Assembly: GCF_001584145.1 (NCBI RefSeq)
Contig: NZ_CP013232.1
Coordinates: forward strand, 2,852,001 to 2,916,000
Source of the DNA: Collimonas fungivorans
GTDB taxonomy: Bacteria > Pseudomonadota > Gammaproteobacteria > Burkholderiales > Burkholderiaceae_D
Direction: 5' to 3'
DNA: 64,000 bases
The translations under genes were made by a program, and so were the position numbers. The notes under the pieces are model-generated. The model was not told the origin of the DNA, ran no database searches, and saw nothing but the letters and a program-made list of their open reading frames with translations. How positions within the stretch are numbered: position 1 is the first letter of the stretch; the number at the start of each line of letters is the position of its first letter. Below are positions 35,001-47,400 of this stretch, piece after piece.

Positions 35001-37770
35001 CGACGCCAGGGAAATAATAGATGTCGCCGGTTTTAAGCGTCACGCTCCAGCTGGCGCCGGGATAGGTGGGATCCCATTTCACAATGGCGCCGTAATACGC
35101 CGTGGTCGGATCCGATGTGCTCTGGAATACCGCATTGGTATAGCCGGTGCCGCCCGAAACACGGACGAAATTGATCTGGCCACCGTCCGGCTTGATCAGC
35201 GCGGCATACGGCAGGATCTGGTCTTTGCTGGTATCGTAGCCGCCGGTCAGGAACATGTCGTAGGACAGGTTCGTACCAATACCGAAGGCGCGGCTGGCGT
35301 CATCGGCCTGGCGGTAACTGCGACTGACCCGGATCGGTACGATGTCGGCGATCGCCAGGTCGGTTTCATGATTGATGAACAGGCCCGAATAGGTATCGAC
35401 CGGATCGGCTGCCTTGCAACCGCAATCCTTCGGGCCAGCGGATGGCGCATTCGTGGAAGGTGCCATTGTGGTGATCATCGCACCGGTAAATTCATAGATG
35501 CGCACATTCGCATCCGGCATCACCTGCTTGCCGTCGGCCGTCACCGTACCCTGGCCGTATTCAAACCAGCCGCGTTTGGCCGCGTCATAATCCCAGAACG
35601 TCATCCGTGTGCCAGGGGCCGCGTGAGGATAGTTTGGATAGACAATTTGCGCACCTTTGGCGCTGGCGGCATTGATGCCTTCCAAGTGCGAGCCACCCGG
35701 CTGCACTGTGAAATACACCGGCACGTTGATATGCGGCAGCGGGAACGGCGGCTGGTTGACCGGCACCGCAGTCATGCTGATTTCAGTGACGATCTTGCCG
35801 TGGGCGTCGCGAATGACCATACCGGCCGGAATCCGCAATTCCAGGCCCGGGATTTGCGGGTTGCTCAATACAGTGTCACCTTGGGTCGGCGAGGCAATCT
35901 TCAGCGTTTGCGGATTCAGGCGCGACATCCAGATCACGAACGGCAGCAAATTGGGCTTGCCAGCTTCCACATTAAACCCATATTCGTAGCGGCCATAGTG
36001 CTGTTCGCCGATGGTCGCCGACTCACCGTCAATGACCAGGATCTGGCGGCCGGACGGCACCGGCGAGAGCGTAAATTCACCATTGTCGTCGGTCTTGACC
36101 TGCCGCTCGCCGATCGAGAGCGTGGCGTTGACCAGCGGTTTGCCATTCAAGCGCAGCACCTGGCCCGAGACCGAGGTCACGCCGGTCGCTACCGGTTCGA
36201 CATTCGGGATCCGTTTCAGGGCGACATCGGCCGGCGTCAGCGACATCAGTTCCGGGTAGCCGTACAGCACACGGCGCAAGGCCAGGTTCTTCGGCAGATG
36301 CTGCTGCGAGACATTGCGGTCGCCGCGTCGCCACTGGCCGTAATGATCGCCCACGCCAGGTACCCACAATTCGCCTTCTTCGGCAGTCGCTTCGCTCGTC
36401 ACCAGGTCATTGGTCGGCGCCTTGGGTGTCGGCACCGGTGCCGCATCCTTGCTGGCGGGACCGCTGCTGGCGCCGGAGGCCGTGCTGCCGTTGCCTGCAG
36501 CTGCTGCACCCTGCACCAAAGTGGCCTGGGCGATGGCGGCAGCAGTGCTTGCCGTATTCAATGCCACCGTCTTGAAACCAACCGCCGTCAACGGCAAGGC
36601 CTGGCCAAACTGATCGGTGGCCCCTTGCACAAACAAGGTATAGGAACTGGCCGGCAGCAATTCCTGTTTCGGTGTCGCAAACAGCAGCACGCCATTGGCG
36701 GCAGCCACCGGCAGCACGCCTACTGCGCCATTCGGCCCCATCAGCGTGACGGTGGCGTTGTTGAACGAGCCGATCGCCATCTTCTGCGAGAAGCGCAGCA
36801 CCACCCGTTGCGCCACCGGCACGTTGGCCGTGCCGCTGGCGGGCGCCTGGCCCAGCACCGCGGGAGCCTCACTACGATTCAGGCCGCCGGCAAGCTGCTG
36901 CACCTGCTCCATCGACAACGGTGCGAACTGGCCGCTCTCGGGTGAGTAGGCTTCCGCTGTCGATTGCACCTGCCCGCTCACCGTAGCGCCGGACCAGACC
37001 AGTACACGATTGTCTGGCAACAGCACGGCGATGGGCGCGATACGGTCGCTGCCCAGCTTGGCGGCGAGACGCTCTATCTTGCGCGACAACGGATCGTAGA
37101 TATCCACGTCGCGGATCGGATTGCCGCGGCCATCGACGCCGCCGGCCAGCAGAACACGGCCGTCCATCAGCACCGTGGCGCTGTGGTCGCTACGCCCTGC
37201 CAGGCCCAGGCTGCCAAGGTCCGTGAACAAACCGGTCGCCGGATCGAACAATTCTGCGTCCGCCAATACCCCGCCATGGCCATCTACGCCGCCCAGCACC
37301 AGCACACGGCCATCAGCGAGCAAGGTCGCGCTATGGCGCGTACGCGCCAGGTGCAGCGTCGCCGGCAAGGCCGTGCGCTGACCATCAACCCCAATCCGCC
37401 AGGCCTGGTTGCCGGCAGCACCGGCACTGGCCCCACCGATGACCAGCCACTGGCCATCCGCCAGCTGCGTGGCGCTTTGCCCGGCAAGCAGCACCGGTTG
37501 TACTGCCAGCAGCCGCGATAGTGCATCAACTGCCGTGGCAGCCGTAGCGGTCGTACTCGCCACAGGCAAGGCCGGTGCCGCTGCCGCTGCCGCCGGCATC
37601 CCCCCTGCACAAACCAGCGCCAGCAACAAGGCGCCGGCAACCCGTCGCGAAACAAACGACGACGCATCCTGCATCATCTTGGTACGTAACGAGTGCTTCA
37701 TGGCGTGGGTGCGTTCCATCATGGAGTGGGAAATGACTTTAAGGTTCTTAGGAAAAATGGCGACCATCAT
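32071..37770 (-). CDS. RHS repeat protein with Kelch-like N-terminus (RHS copy 1)
   Basis: Exported RHS protein of 1899 aa. A hydrophobic signal sequence ([20 protein letters not shown]) follows a polar N-terminus; start at 37770 overlaps the stop of the PPC gene (ATGA), though ATGs at 37719 or 37701 are possible. Kelch-like repeats (about 95-270, [17 protein letters not shown]) come first. Then follow an Ig-like Big_5 type domain (about 310-405), a carboxypeptidase-regulatory-like domain (about 525-590), the DUF6531-type opening [14 protein letters not shown] (about 780), and many YD repeats to about 1690. The RHS core ends in DPFGL (1767-1771). A tip of about 130 residues follows, ending in [20 protein letters not shown]. 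No PAAR or other T6SS domain is present. The tip is probably a toxin, class unknown. Confidence 0.85.
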
Positions 37771-37908
37771 GGCTTCAAACCAAACTGCGTGACAGCAAGC
37801 GTGCCGCTAAAAGAAGTGGCCGCGCTAACCGGAGTAACTAGCAAGGTGTATGTACCCGTCAACGGCAAACCAGTACTCGTGGACGTGACTTCCGGTACAT
37901 TCCAGGTA
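32496..37908. repeat. 5.41-kb direct repeat, copy 1
   Basis: This block recurs at 44890-50300 in the same orientation. Everywhere I compared them the sequences are identical, except for two single-G deletions in copy 2. Copy 1 covers the whole RHS1 gene except its C-terminal tip, plus the last 46 or so codons of the PPC gene upstream. Confidence 0.92.
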
Positions 37909-40900
37909 GCATCTCCCGTAGCCGTCATTGAACTTGTCACCATTGCTCCGTTTGGTCCGATAAGCGAAATACTGATGGGTGAATTTGCCGGGATCGTGGT
38001 AATTCCAGATAGCGTGATATTTAAGTACCATCCCATTGTCCCGGCAAAGGCATAAATCCCGGTTTGGCCCGCCACCTGACTGATGCCAAATTTCGCGCCA
38101 TCGGTCGTCAGCATCCCCGTTGCTGGAGGCAACAGTTGAAGTGCAACCTGGCCTGTTCCACCAGCGTAGGGGATAACGGACACCGTATAAGTGCCGGTTT
38201 GCGACAAGTTGTTGAGTTGTATTTTTCCTGTCGGATTATTGTCGACACTGAAATATTGGGAGGTAACTTGCGAACCATCGGGTGCATAGACATACAGGTA
38301 TGAATAGGTTCCGCTGAAAGTGGCGCCAGTCCATACCAAGCTGTAGTTATCACCAGCCGTGGCGCTAAAGGTGTAACGCGCATTCTGGCCGGCACGTGCC
38401 GTAAACGTAGTCGCCGCAGCATTCGCCGTCAGCACTCCGGTCACTTCGCTCGACAACGTCAATGTCGCTTGCACCGTAGTCGTAGCAGTGGGTGGGGTTA
38501 GCACCAGCGTGTACACTCCTGTCGCTGGCAACACCGGCAAGGTACAACTGCTGTTGGCGCTGAAACTGCTGCAGTTGCTCGTCAATGTCGTGCCATTCGG
38601 CGCAATCACCGACCAGCCGACGGAGCCTCCCGAAGGCGTAATCACCACATTCGCAACGCCTAAACCAAGGCGCTGGCCAACTGCGCCTGTGAACGTGTAT
38701 TGCCCGTTGCCGCCTGCGATCTGATTAATCGCCAGCGGCGCGCCATCGACCGTAAGCACTCCTGTTGCCGGCGACAATAACTGCAACGCAACTTGGCCCG
38801 TCCTGCCCGAATAAGGAACCACGAACACCGTGTAAGTCCCGGTCTGTGGCAAATTATTGAGTTGAATCTTTCCCATCTGGTAATTAGCCGCATCAAAAAA
38901 AGAAGAAGCGACTTGCGAGCCGTCGGGCGCATAGACGTATATGTATGAATAAGATCCATCGAAGGTGGCGCCGGTCCAGGCTAGGCTGTAGTTATCGCCT
39001 GCCGTGGCACTGAAGGTATAACGCGCATTCTGGCCCGCACGTGTCGTCGCAAAGGTGGTTGCCGCAGCATTGGCTGTCAACACCCCGCTCACCTCACTCG
39101 ACAACGTCAATGTCGCCTGTAATGCAGTCGCGACGGAGGATGGCAACAGCACTATTGTGTACGCGCCGGTGGCAGGCAATGCGGGCAAGGTACAACTGCT
39201 GTTGCTGTTGCTGTTGCTGCTGCTGAAACTGCTGCAATTGCTAGACAATGTCGTGCCGTTCGGCGCCATCACCGACCAGTCAATCGAACCTCCGCTTGGA
39301 GTGATCGTGATCCCTGATATACCCAATCCAAGGCGTTGACCAACAGTACCGTTAAACGTGTAACGGCCACCAACGCCAGCCACTTGACTGAGCGCCAGCG
39401 GCGCACCATCGACCACCAATGTCCCCGTCATCTGGGACAACAATTGAATCGCCACCTGTCCGGCGCCACCCAGATAAGGTGCGATAGCTACGGTATAAGC
39501 ACCTGTCTGCGGAAGATTGCTGAACTGAATTTTTCCCATCGAATTATTATCACTAAAATACTGGGAAATAATTTGCGAGCCGTCCGGGGCGTAGACATTC
39601 AAATATGAATTAGATCCTTTGAAAGTAGCGCCGGTCCAAATCAAGGTGTAATTATCCCCGGCTGTGGCGCTGAAGGTATAACGCGCATTCTGTCCGGGAC
39701 GTGCCGTTGTAAAGGTCGTCGCCGCGGCATTCGCCGTCAGCACTCCGCTCACTTCGCTCGACAACGTGAGCGCACCTTGCACGGAAGTCCCGCTACCTGG
39801 CGTCATCGTAACTGTGTACACACCAGCGGAATTCAATTGCGGCAATACACAATTGCTGTTGGCGTTGAAACTGCCGCAATTGAGCAATGTCGCGCCATTC
39901 GGCGCAATCACCGACCAGCTTACCGAACTTCCCGCCGGCGTAATGGTGATATTCGAAATACCCAAGTCAAGATGCTGGCCGACCGTACCGTTAAATGTGT
40001 AGTGGCCAATCGTGCCCGCAGCCTGACCGATCGCCAGAGATGCACCATCGATCACCACGGTTCCATCCGATGTGCCCGATCCCGGAGTGGTCGTTCCCGT
40101 TAAGATCAGCCCTAAAGATACCTGGCCTGTGCTGCCACGATAAGGAACGACAAGTACCGTGAAAACGCCGGTCTGCGCCAAATTAATCAGCTGTAGTGTC
40201 CCCGTCGGATTATTGCCAGCACTAAAATATTGGGAAGCGACTTGCGAACCGTCTGGAGCGTAGATATATAAGTATGAAAAGGATCCATTGAAGGTGGCGC
40301 CGTTCCAGGCCAGATTATAGTTATCGCCAGCCGTGGCACTGAAAGTGTAACGGGCGTTCTGACCGGCACGTGTTGTCGTAAAGGTTGTCGCCGCAGCGTT
40401 GGCTGTCAGCACTCCGCCCGCTTCGCTCGACAACGTCAATGTAGCTTGCACCGCAGTTGCTACGCTCTGCGGCAACAACGCTACCGTATAGATGCCCGTA
40501 GCGGGCAACGGCGGTAATGTACAACTGTTGCTGGCATTGAGACTGCTGCAGTTTGTGGTCAATGTCGTACCATTCGGCCCCATTACCGACCAGCTGACGG
40601 AGCTTCCGGATGGCGTAATGGTGACATCTGAGATACCTAAGCCTAAGCGTTGGCCGACTGTGCCGTTAAACGTGTAGCGGCCACTAACGCCAGCTGCCTG
40701 ATTAATCGCCAGCGACGCACCGTCGATAATCAACGTTCCTGCCGCCGGCGACAGCAATTGAATCGCTACCTGTCCAATTTCACCGAGATAAGGCGCCACG
40801 AATACCGTATAAATGCCGGTCTGGGGCAAGTTGTTGAGCTGGACTTCTCCCGTCGGACTGCTTTGCGCGCTGAAATTGGCAGAAGAAATTTGTGAACCGT

Positions 40901-43502
40901 CTGGAGCATAGACAGTCAGAGCATTATTGTAATTATTGAAAGTTGCACCGATCCACGTCAAGCTGTAGTTATCGCCAGCAGTCGCATTGAACGTATAACG
41001 GGCGTTCTGGCCCGGACGTGTCGTCGCAAAATTTGTCACCGTAGCATTCGGTGTCAGCATACCACCCACTTCACTCGACAATGTTAATGTGGCTTGTAGC
41101 GCAGTCGCTATATCAGGTGGTAGCAATGCCACCGTATAGATACCGGCGGCGGGCAACGCTGGCAGTATACAACTGCTGTTCGCCGTAAAAGATCCGTTGC
41201 AGGTTGTCAATGTCGCCCCGTTAGGCGCAATGATTGACCAACTTACTGAGTGCCCGGCTGGTGTGATAGAAACATTTGAGATGCCCAAGCCTAGACGCTG
41301 TCCGACCGTACCGTTAAACGTGTAGCTGCCGCTAACACCAGCTGCTTGATTGAGTGCCAGCGACGCACCGTCGACCGTCAACGTTCCTGTTGCCGGCGAC
41401 AACAACTGAATCGCTATCTGCCCGGTGCCACCCAGATAAGGCGCGACCACTACGGAATAAGTACCTGTTTGCAGCAGGTTGCTGAGTTGGATCTTTCCTG
41501 CCGGATTATTATCCGCACTAAAATACTGAGAGACAATTTGCGAACCGTCCGGGGCGTAGACATTCAAATATGAATAAGATCCTTTGAAAGTGGCGCCGGT
41601 CCAGATCAAGGTGTAATTATCTCCGGCCGCGGCACTGAAGGTATAGCGCGCATTCTGCCCTGCACGCGTGGTCGCGAAAGGCGTCGCCGTGGCATTCGGA
41701 GTCAGTACTCCACCCGCTTCGCTCGATAACGTCAGTGTAGCTTGTATCGCTGTTGTTATATCAGGCGGCACCATCGCCACCGCGTATACACCTGCAACAG
41801 GCAGCGCTGGTAGTGTACAACTACTATCTGCACTAAAATTGCTGCAAGTCGTCAATGTCGTGCCGTTCGGCGCAATTACCGACCAGCTTACTGAGCGTCC
41901 GGCCGGCGTGACGACTACGTTTGAAATACCTAAACTAAGGTGCTGACCCAACGTGCCGTTAAATGTGTAATGACCGCTGACGCCAACTGCCTGATTGAGA
42001 GGCAGTGGCGTACCATTAATCGTCAACACACCTGTGGCCTGCGACAACAACTGGATCGCAACCTGTCCGATGCCGCCGCTATCCGGAGTGACCAGTACCG
42101 TATAAGTACCGCTCTGCGACAAACTGCTGAGCTGTATTGCCCCAGTTGAATCGCTGCCGCCGCTGAAATACTTTGAAACCATTTGTGAGCCGCCTGGCGC
42201 GTAGACGTTCAGGGTATTGTAGGAGCCGGCGAAGGTGGCGCCAGCCCAAGTTAGCGTGTAATTATCGCCAGCGGCTCCGCTAAAAGTATAACGAGCGCTT
42301 TGCCCCACCCGCGTCGTTGCAAATGTTGTCGCCACAGTATTGGGCGTGAGAATACCTGCAACCGCACTCGACAACAGCAACTGCATATTTACTGTATGAC
42401 TGCTGTCGATATAGAACAAAATTCGATACGCACCTGTTTGCGGTAAGGCAGCAAATGAGCATTTTCCAACGCCGGAGAGCGTACAGGTACTTACGACACT
42501 CCCCGTGGGACCATAGAGCTGGATCGATACGGAACCTGAGCCGCTTGGCGTAGGCGCATACGCAGACATTCCGAGGCTGAGTTGCTGACCCGCAGTGCCG
42601 TCAAACAGCAACATGGCATATTTTCCTGCGGTGGCAATGGCAGGTGTTACCGCATCGCCGTCAATGACGATGCGCCCAGTAGCCACGACATCAGCCACCG
42701 CAATATTGGAAGGAACAACAAAAAAATCTGTAGTGCTCGTGCCGGTACCTGCCGAGGTCTGTATAGTGACTTTCCCGGACTGTGCAGCGTTCGGCACCGT
42801 CATGACAGCCTGGCTTGGGGCTGTCAACGCCGTAATGATTCCACTGACATTACCAATGTACGCTTTGCTCTTGCCTGCACCTGCCTGGAAATTGGTCCCG
42901 TTGACAGTCACCGTCGTACCCGCAGCACCGACGGCCGGGGTAAAGCTGATAACAGTCGGCGTCGACAAGTCCGATCCGACCGTAAATGGCTGGGTCGAGG
43001 TGGCGCTACCATTCGTGTTGCTGACTTTGATCAGGCCAGTGGTGGCTGTTGCAGACACCGTCAGGCTGAGCTGCGTCGCACTGGCTGCCGTCACGGTGGC
43101 GGCAATATCGTTGATGGTGACGGTGTTGGATGCTGCGGCTGTACTAAAACCGCTGCCAAAGACGGTAACGTTGGTGCCGGCAGCACCGGAGGTGGGCGTA
43201 AAACTGGTGATGGCCAGGGTATTGACGGTATTGGCCTTGACCGCAGTGATATGGCCAACCGCATCATAGGCGTATTGGGTGCTGCCGCCATCGGCGGCAA
43301 TCACTTGCACCAGGCGGCCAAGTTCATCATAGACATAATTCACGCCGGCGGCATGAGCGGCGCTGGTACAACTAAGAACACAAGCTAGAATGAATAGCAG
43401 ATAGGGTCGTAATGTACGCGGCAAGAACGTCGACCATGCTGAAAAACCTGTTTGCGCAACGTACTGCACGCGGCATGTCGCCGCGCGGTTTGAATTCGCC
43501 AT
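37767..43502 (-). CDS. giant exported PPC-repeat protein with IPT/TIG domains (PPC1)
   Basis: Exported protein of 1911 aa; ATG at 43502 follows an AGGGAGCAGGGCAG ribosome site. A signal peptide ([17 protein letters not shown]) ends near residue 52. One RHS-like YD pair follows ([18 protein letters not shown]). Two IPT/TIG Ig-like domains lie at about 95-265 ([20 protein letters not shown] and [19 protein letters not shown]). After a first beta-domain there are seven tandem units of about 225 aa. Each unit pairs two sandwich domains resembling bacterial pre-peptidase C-terminal (PPC) domains ([16 protein letters not shown] ... [13 protein letters not shown]). No membrane anchor or sorting signal is visible. 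The stop overlaps the RHS start, so both proteins are made together. Probably an extracellular stalk or carrier. Confidence 0.8.
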
Positions 43503-43774
43503 CTGCCCTGCTCCCTGACTCAATTTTATTGTTACCGACAATCTTGTCGATAATTTATACATTCAGCTAACACTGGCAGTCCGAGCAGACAGCAAACCGT
43601 GATTGCAGTCGCTTCTTTACAGCATGAATATATCTACATGGCAATATTATGGCCCGTCGACAACAGTTTTTTATTGCTCATGAAAAAAATATTTAAATGT
43701 TAAATATTTGCAACGCAGAAATTTTTTCTTCAAATAATCTTGACCAAGAGTGATTTCACCGATAGTAAAAAAAT
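43503..43774. repeat. diverged copy of the PPC upstream region
   Basis: This leader aligns with 59734-60009 upstream of PPC2, with many substitutions. Shared blocks include CTCAATTTTATTGTTACCGA, TTTGCAACGCAG and GATAGTAAAAAAAT. The last block in the other copy belongs to the 3' end of a pseudopilin gene, so the duplication that made the two cassettes began inside that gene. Confidence 0.7.
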
Positions 43775-43950
43775 CAATCAATATTCCGCTATCAGTCGCA
43801 CTATTAATCGTCGTCGCTTGATTATTCGCATCGAGTTATCGTATCAACTCACTGGCAACATCGGCCAATCCCGCACTATTTCACTCTTGTCACGTTCTGA
43901 TAAAACCGATTTGTCAGGATTTAAGCTGCTTACTGACATCTTCTAAAAGG
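43775..43950. other. AT-rich gap before the pentapeptide gene
   Basis: AT-rich spacer between the duplicated PPC1 leader and the 3' end of the pentapeptide gene; no gene or RNA recognised. Any PPC1 promoter should lie here or in the adjoining leader. Confidence 0.35.
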
Positions 43951-44370
43951 TTATGTGTTTTTCAATCGTAAACCTGCGGAGCCAGGTAAGAATCCTTCTG
44001 GGAATTTTGTCTGCATGCTATATAGAACACCATTAAAAATGGTGTCATTTAGGTTGGCATTGGTAAAGTCCGCGCCACTTAAATCTACCTCTCCTCCCAT
44101 ATTGTCAGCTAAGAAGGATGCACCGGTTAAGTCAGCATAGGAAAAATTCACGTCTTCGAAACTCCCACCAATAAGTTTCGTCTCACGCATTAACGCCCTC
44201 TCAAATGAAGCGCCCATGGCAAGCACCAAATAGAATTCGCATTTGCTTAAATCGGCATTGCAAAATGATGCCCCGAACATCGTTACCCCCTCGAAATACG
44301 CATCCGATAGCTTAGCTCTATCAAGATTACAGTCTTCCAGACTACCGCCTTGAAAATGCGCAATGCTCAT
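43951..44370 (-). CDS. pentapeptide-repeat protein, putative immunity for RHS2 tip
   Basis: A 139-residue protein composed of pentapeptide repeats, with the A(D/N/S)LxF-like rhythm visible in CNLDRAKLSDAYFEGVTMFG, SFCNADLSKCEF and DLSGADFTNANLNDTIFNG. These fold as a right-handed quadrilateral beta-helix. ATG 44370 is preferred because GGGAAAA stands directly before it; ATG 44382 is an alternative. It starts 58 bases after the RHS2 stop, the slot where RHS1 has its own small gene. An immunity role is inferred from this position; pentapeptide proteins are known among toxin-protection proteins such as gyrase protectors. Confidence 0.72.
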   Translation of the reverse strand: MSIAHFQGGSLEDCNLDRAKLSDAYFEGVTMFGASFCNADLSKCEFYLVLAMGASFERALMRETKLIGGSFEDVNFSYADLTGASFLADNMGGEVDLSGADFTNANLNDTIFNGVLYSMQTKFPEGFLPGSAGLRLKNT

Positions 44371-44428
44371 AACTTTTCCCATGAATAACAAACTACAAAA
44401 TTATACAAACACATGATTTGCGTATCAG

Positions 44429-47400
44429 TTACGGTATTGGTATAAGATTTCTCGGGGGGAACAATCTGCTACCTTCACTAATTATCCAATATAGAATAGT
44501 TAATCCTGTCGCTGTCCCTGCTGCTTTGGCTGCGGCTTCTTTAGTTCCGTCGTCGACCGGCTCAGGACATGGTGGTGGCGGTGGGCCGCATCTGTTGTTA
44601 AATTCGTTCTGTCTTTTCTGAAGCTGCTCACGATATTGATCACGTAGCTGTTCGTGTCCCCAAACTGAATCCTTCAAGGCTCCTCCGGGGCCAAAAAATC
44701 CCGGGGCATAATAAGGAAGATTTCCAGGATTATTGGCCAAATTGTCGATTTGTCGCTGAACGGCTTCTTTCAAATTTTCAATTGTTTTTTGAAGGTTTGT
44801 GCATCCATCACTATCAGGATCCATTGGACTATTTTTCCAACCGGCTTTAGCCAATCCGAATGGATCTATATTTTTAATTGGGTTACCTGCGACATAGGAA
44901 TATCCATTGGTTTGTCCGGCATTCCATCCAATTGGGTCCTGCGATACAAACCGTCCCCAAGCCGGTGAGTAATACCGTGCCCGGTAATAATACAACCCGA
45001 TCGCATCATTCTCCCGCCCCGTGTACTGCTGGCTGTTGTCGTTAGTCCCAAGCTGTATCGTATTGCCATAGGCATCGTAGCTGTAACTCGTCACCGTCGC
45101 CTGCGTCGCGTCCGTCGCCAGAATGACGCTGCCCAGCGCATCGGTCAACATCGTATGATTGCCCGCAGTGCTTTGCCGCGTCAGCACATTGTCAACCCCG
45201 GGCTCGACGATCAGATTGGCCGTCACCCCGGCGCCGCTGCCGGTGCCGCTCTTCTCCTGCACAAAGTTGATGCCGTCATACAGATACCCGGTCGAGGTTG
45301 TGCCGATCGTCTTGCCTACCCGCCGTCCAAACGCGTCGTACTGGAAACTCGCCGTATTGCCGCCGCCTATGCTCTGCAGCTGGTTCCGTGCATCCCAGGT
45401 ATAGGTATTGGTACCGTCGCTGGTCAGATTGCCGTTCGCATCGTACGTCAGCGTCTGCGCACCAAACGTCGTCAACTGGTTCGCTGCATTAAAACTGGTC
45501 GTGCTCACCGGCGTGCCGGGATTGGTTTGCGCCAGCGATCCACCAACGCCGGTACGGCGTCCCACCGTGTCGTAGGTGTAGCTCAAATCGCCGATCGCTG
45601 AACCATCCGCCTTGGTGTACGTGATCCCGGTCAGCTGGTTGCCATTGTCATAGCTATAGCCGGCATGGATGCCATTCGGATAGATGCGCTGGGTCAGGCG
45701 GTTGGCGTTGTCGTAGCTATAACCGGTGGTTTGCACCACATTGCCGTTGCTGCTGCCGGCGGCCTGCTGGATCTGCGTCAGCCGGTCCGCCACGTCGTAG
45801 CTATATGTAATCGTCGGCTGGCCGGTGACCGTCAGCGTCAGGCGCCGTCCGCCCGCATCAAATGTCCGGGTAACCGTCCCTTGCGGCGTGGTTTCGCTCA
45901 GTGTCCTGTCCAGCAGATCATAACTGCGCGTGATCGTGCCTGAAACCGAGTCGACGACCTGCGTGAGCCGGTTGCCGTTATCCCAGGTAAATGCCGTGCT
46001 GCTGGCACTACTCGTGCCGCCGGCATTGGCGCCGTAGCTGATGCTGGTGAGGCGCCCCAAGACATCGTAGGTACTGTTGGTGATCTGGCCCTTGTTATCG
46101 ATGCTCTGGCTGACCTTGCCGCCCGCCTCATACGATGCCGTGGCCTTGTGCGCCAACGCATCGGTCATGCTGTTCATCCGGTCCCGGCCATCATAGGTGA
46201 AGCCGGTGGCGTTGTTGTTCTCATCAACCTGGCTCAGCACATTGCCGTTGCCGTCGTAGCTGATCTGCGCCGCCCCGCCCTTGGCATTGGTGATCGCCGT
46301 CGCACGATCCAGATCGTCATAGCCCACATAGGTGCGATTGCCCAGCATGTCCGTCACGCTGGTCGTACGGCCGATGATGTCGGTGTACGAACTCACCGTG
46401 CGTCCCAAGGCATCGGTGACTGCCTGCAGATCAGCGCCGGCATAGGCAAAGCTGGTGGCATGGCCCAGCGCATCCTTGACGCTGGTGCGCCGGCCCTTGC
46501 TGTCGTAGGTCATCACCACCGCATGGCCCAGTGCGTCCGTGGCCTGGATCAGGTTGCCCAGGTTGCTATAAGTCAGCGTCGTGCTGTTGCCGTTCGGATC
46601 CGTGATGCTGGTCGGCAGGCTGTACGTCAGGTCATACACGATATTGGTCGTCACCGCATTGCTGGTACCCGACAATTGGGTGATCTGCGTCTTGTTGCCC
46701 AGGCGGTCATACTGGTACGCCGTCACCCGGCCCATGGCATCGGTGCGGCTGTCGAGCAGATGTGTGGTGCTGTTCCAGTTATTGCTCGCCGTTTGCTGAA
46801 GGGACGTACCGAACGCGCTGATGACGCTGGTCGGAGCCCCATTCGTATCGAAGCTATAACGCGTGACCGTACCGCGTTCATCGGTGGCGTCGGTTTGCAG
46901 CACCGTATCGAAACCGGCCGTACTGGTCCCGGTGCCTGTTTGCGACGATTGCAATACATAGCTGAACTGGAAGAACCGGCCATCCGCATAAGTTTGCTTG
47001 CTCAGGCGGCCGTTGCCATCGAAGACATTGGTGGTCTTGACGTTGCCGTTCTTGTCCGTCACCGTCAGCATGTTGGTGCTGGACTTGACGCCGCCCAGGG
47101 AGTGGGCAGGATCGAGCGTCTGCGTCCCATAGGTATATCGGGTGGTCTTGCCTGCCGGATCGGTCACTGTCATCAACCGCCCGCTGGCATCGTAGGCATA
47201 ACCGACCGTGCGCGCCAGGTCGTCCTTGACCTGGGTGATGCGGTTGCTTGCATCATAGGTCAGATACACATTGCGTCCGCTCGGCGAAATGATCTGGGTC
47301 AGGTTTGCGTTGGTGCGCACCAGTTGCGTCAGGTTGCCGAAACGGTCCTTCATAGCCAGCATGGCCCCCTGCCGCGCCGTGCCGCTGCCGTCGCCGACGC

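Noticed and set aside
33754..36945. A 1063-aa open frame antisense to RHS1 (and a shorter one antisense to RHS2)
   Set aside because: It is Arg/His/Ala-rich, lacks a ribosome site and resembles no protein. It is the usual by-product of GC-rich codon bias opposite a long real gene.
39191..39232. Short CTGTTG/CTGCTG run inside PPC1 as a possible phase-variable microsatellite
   Set aside because: It is a trinucleotide-multiple run coding for Ser/Asn residues, so length change would not alter the frame; too short to argue for switching.
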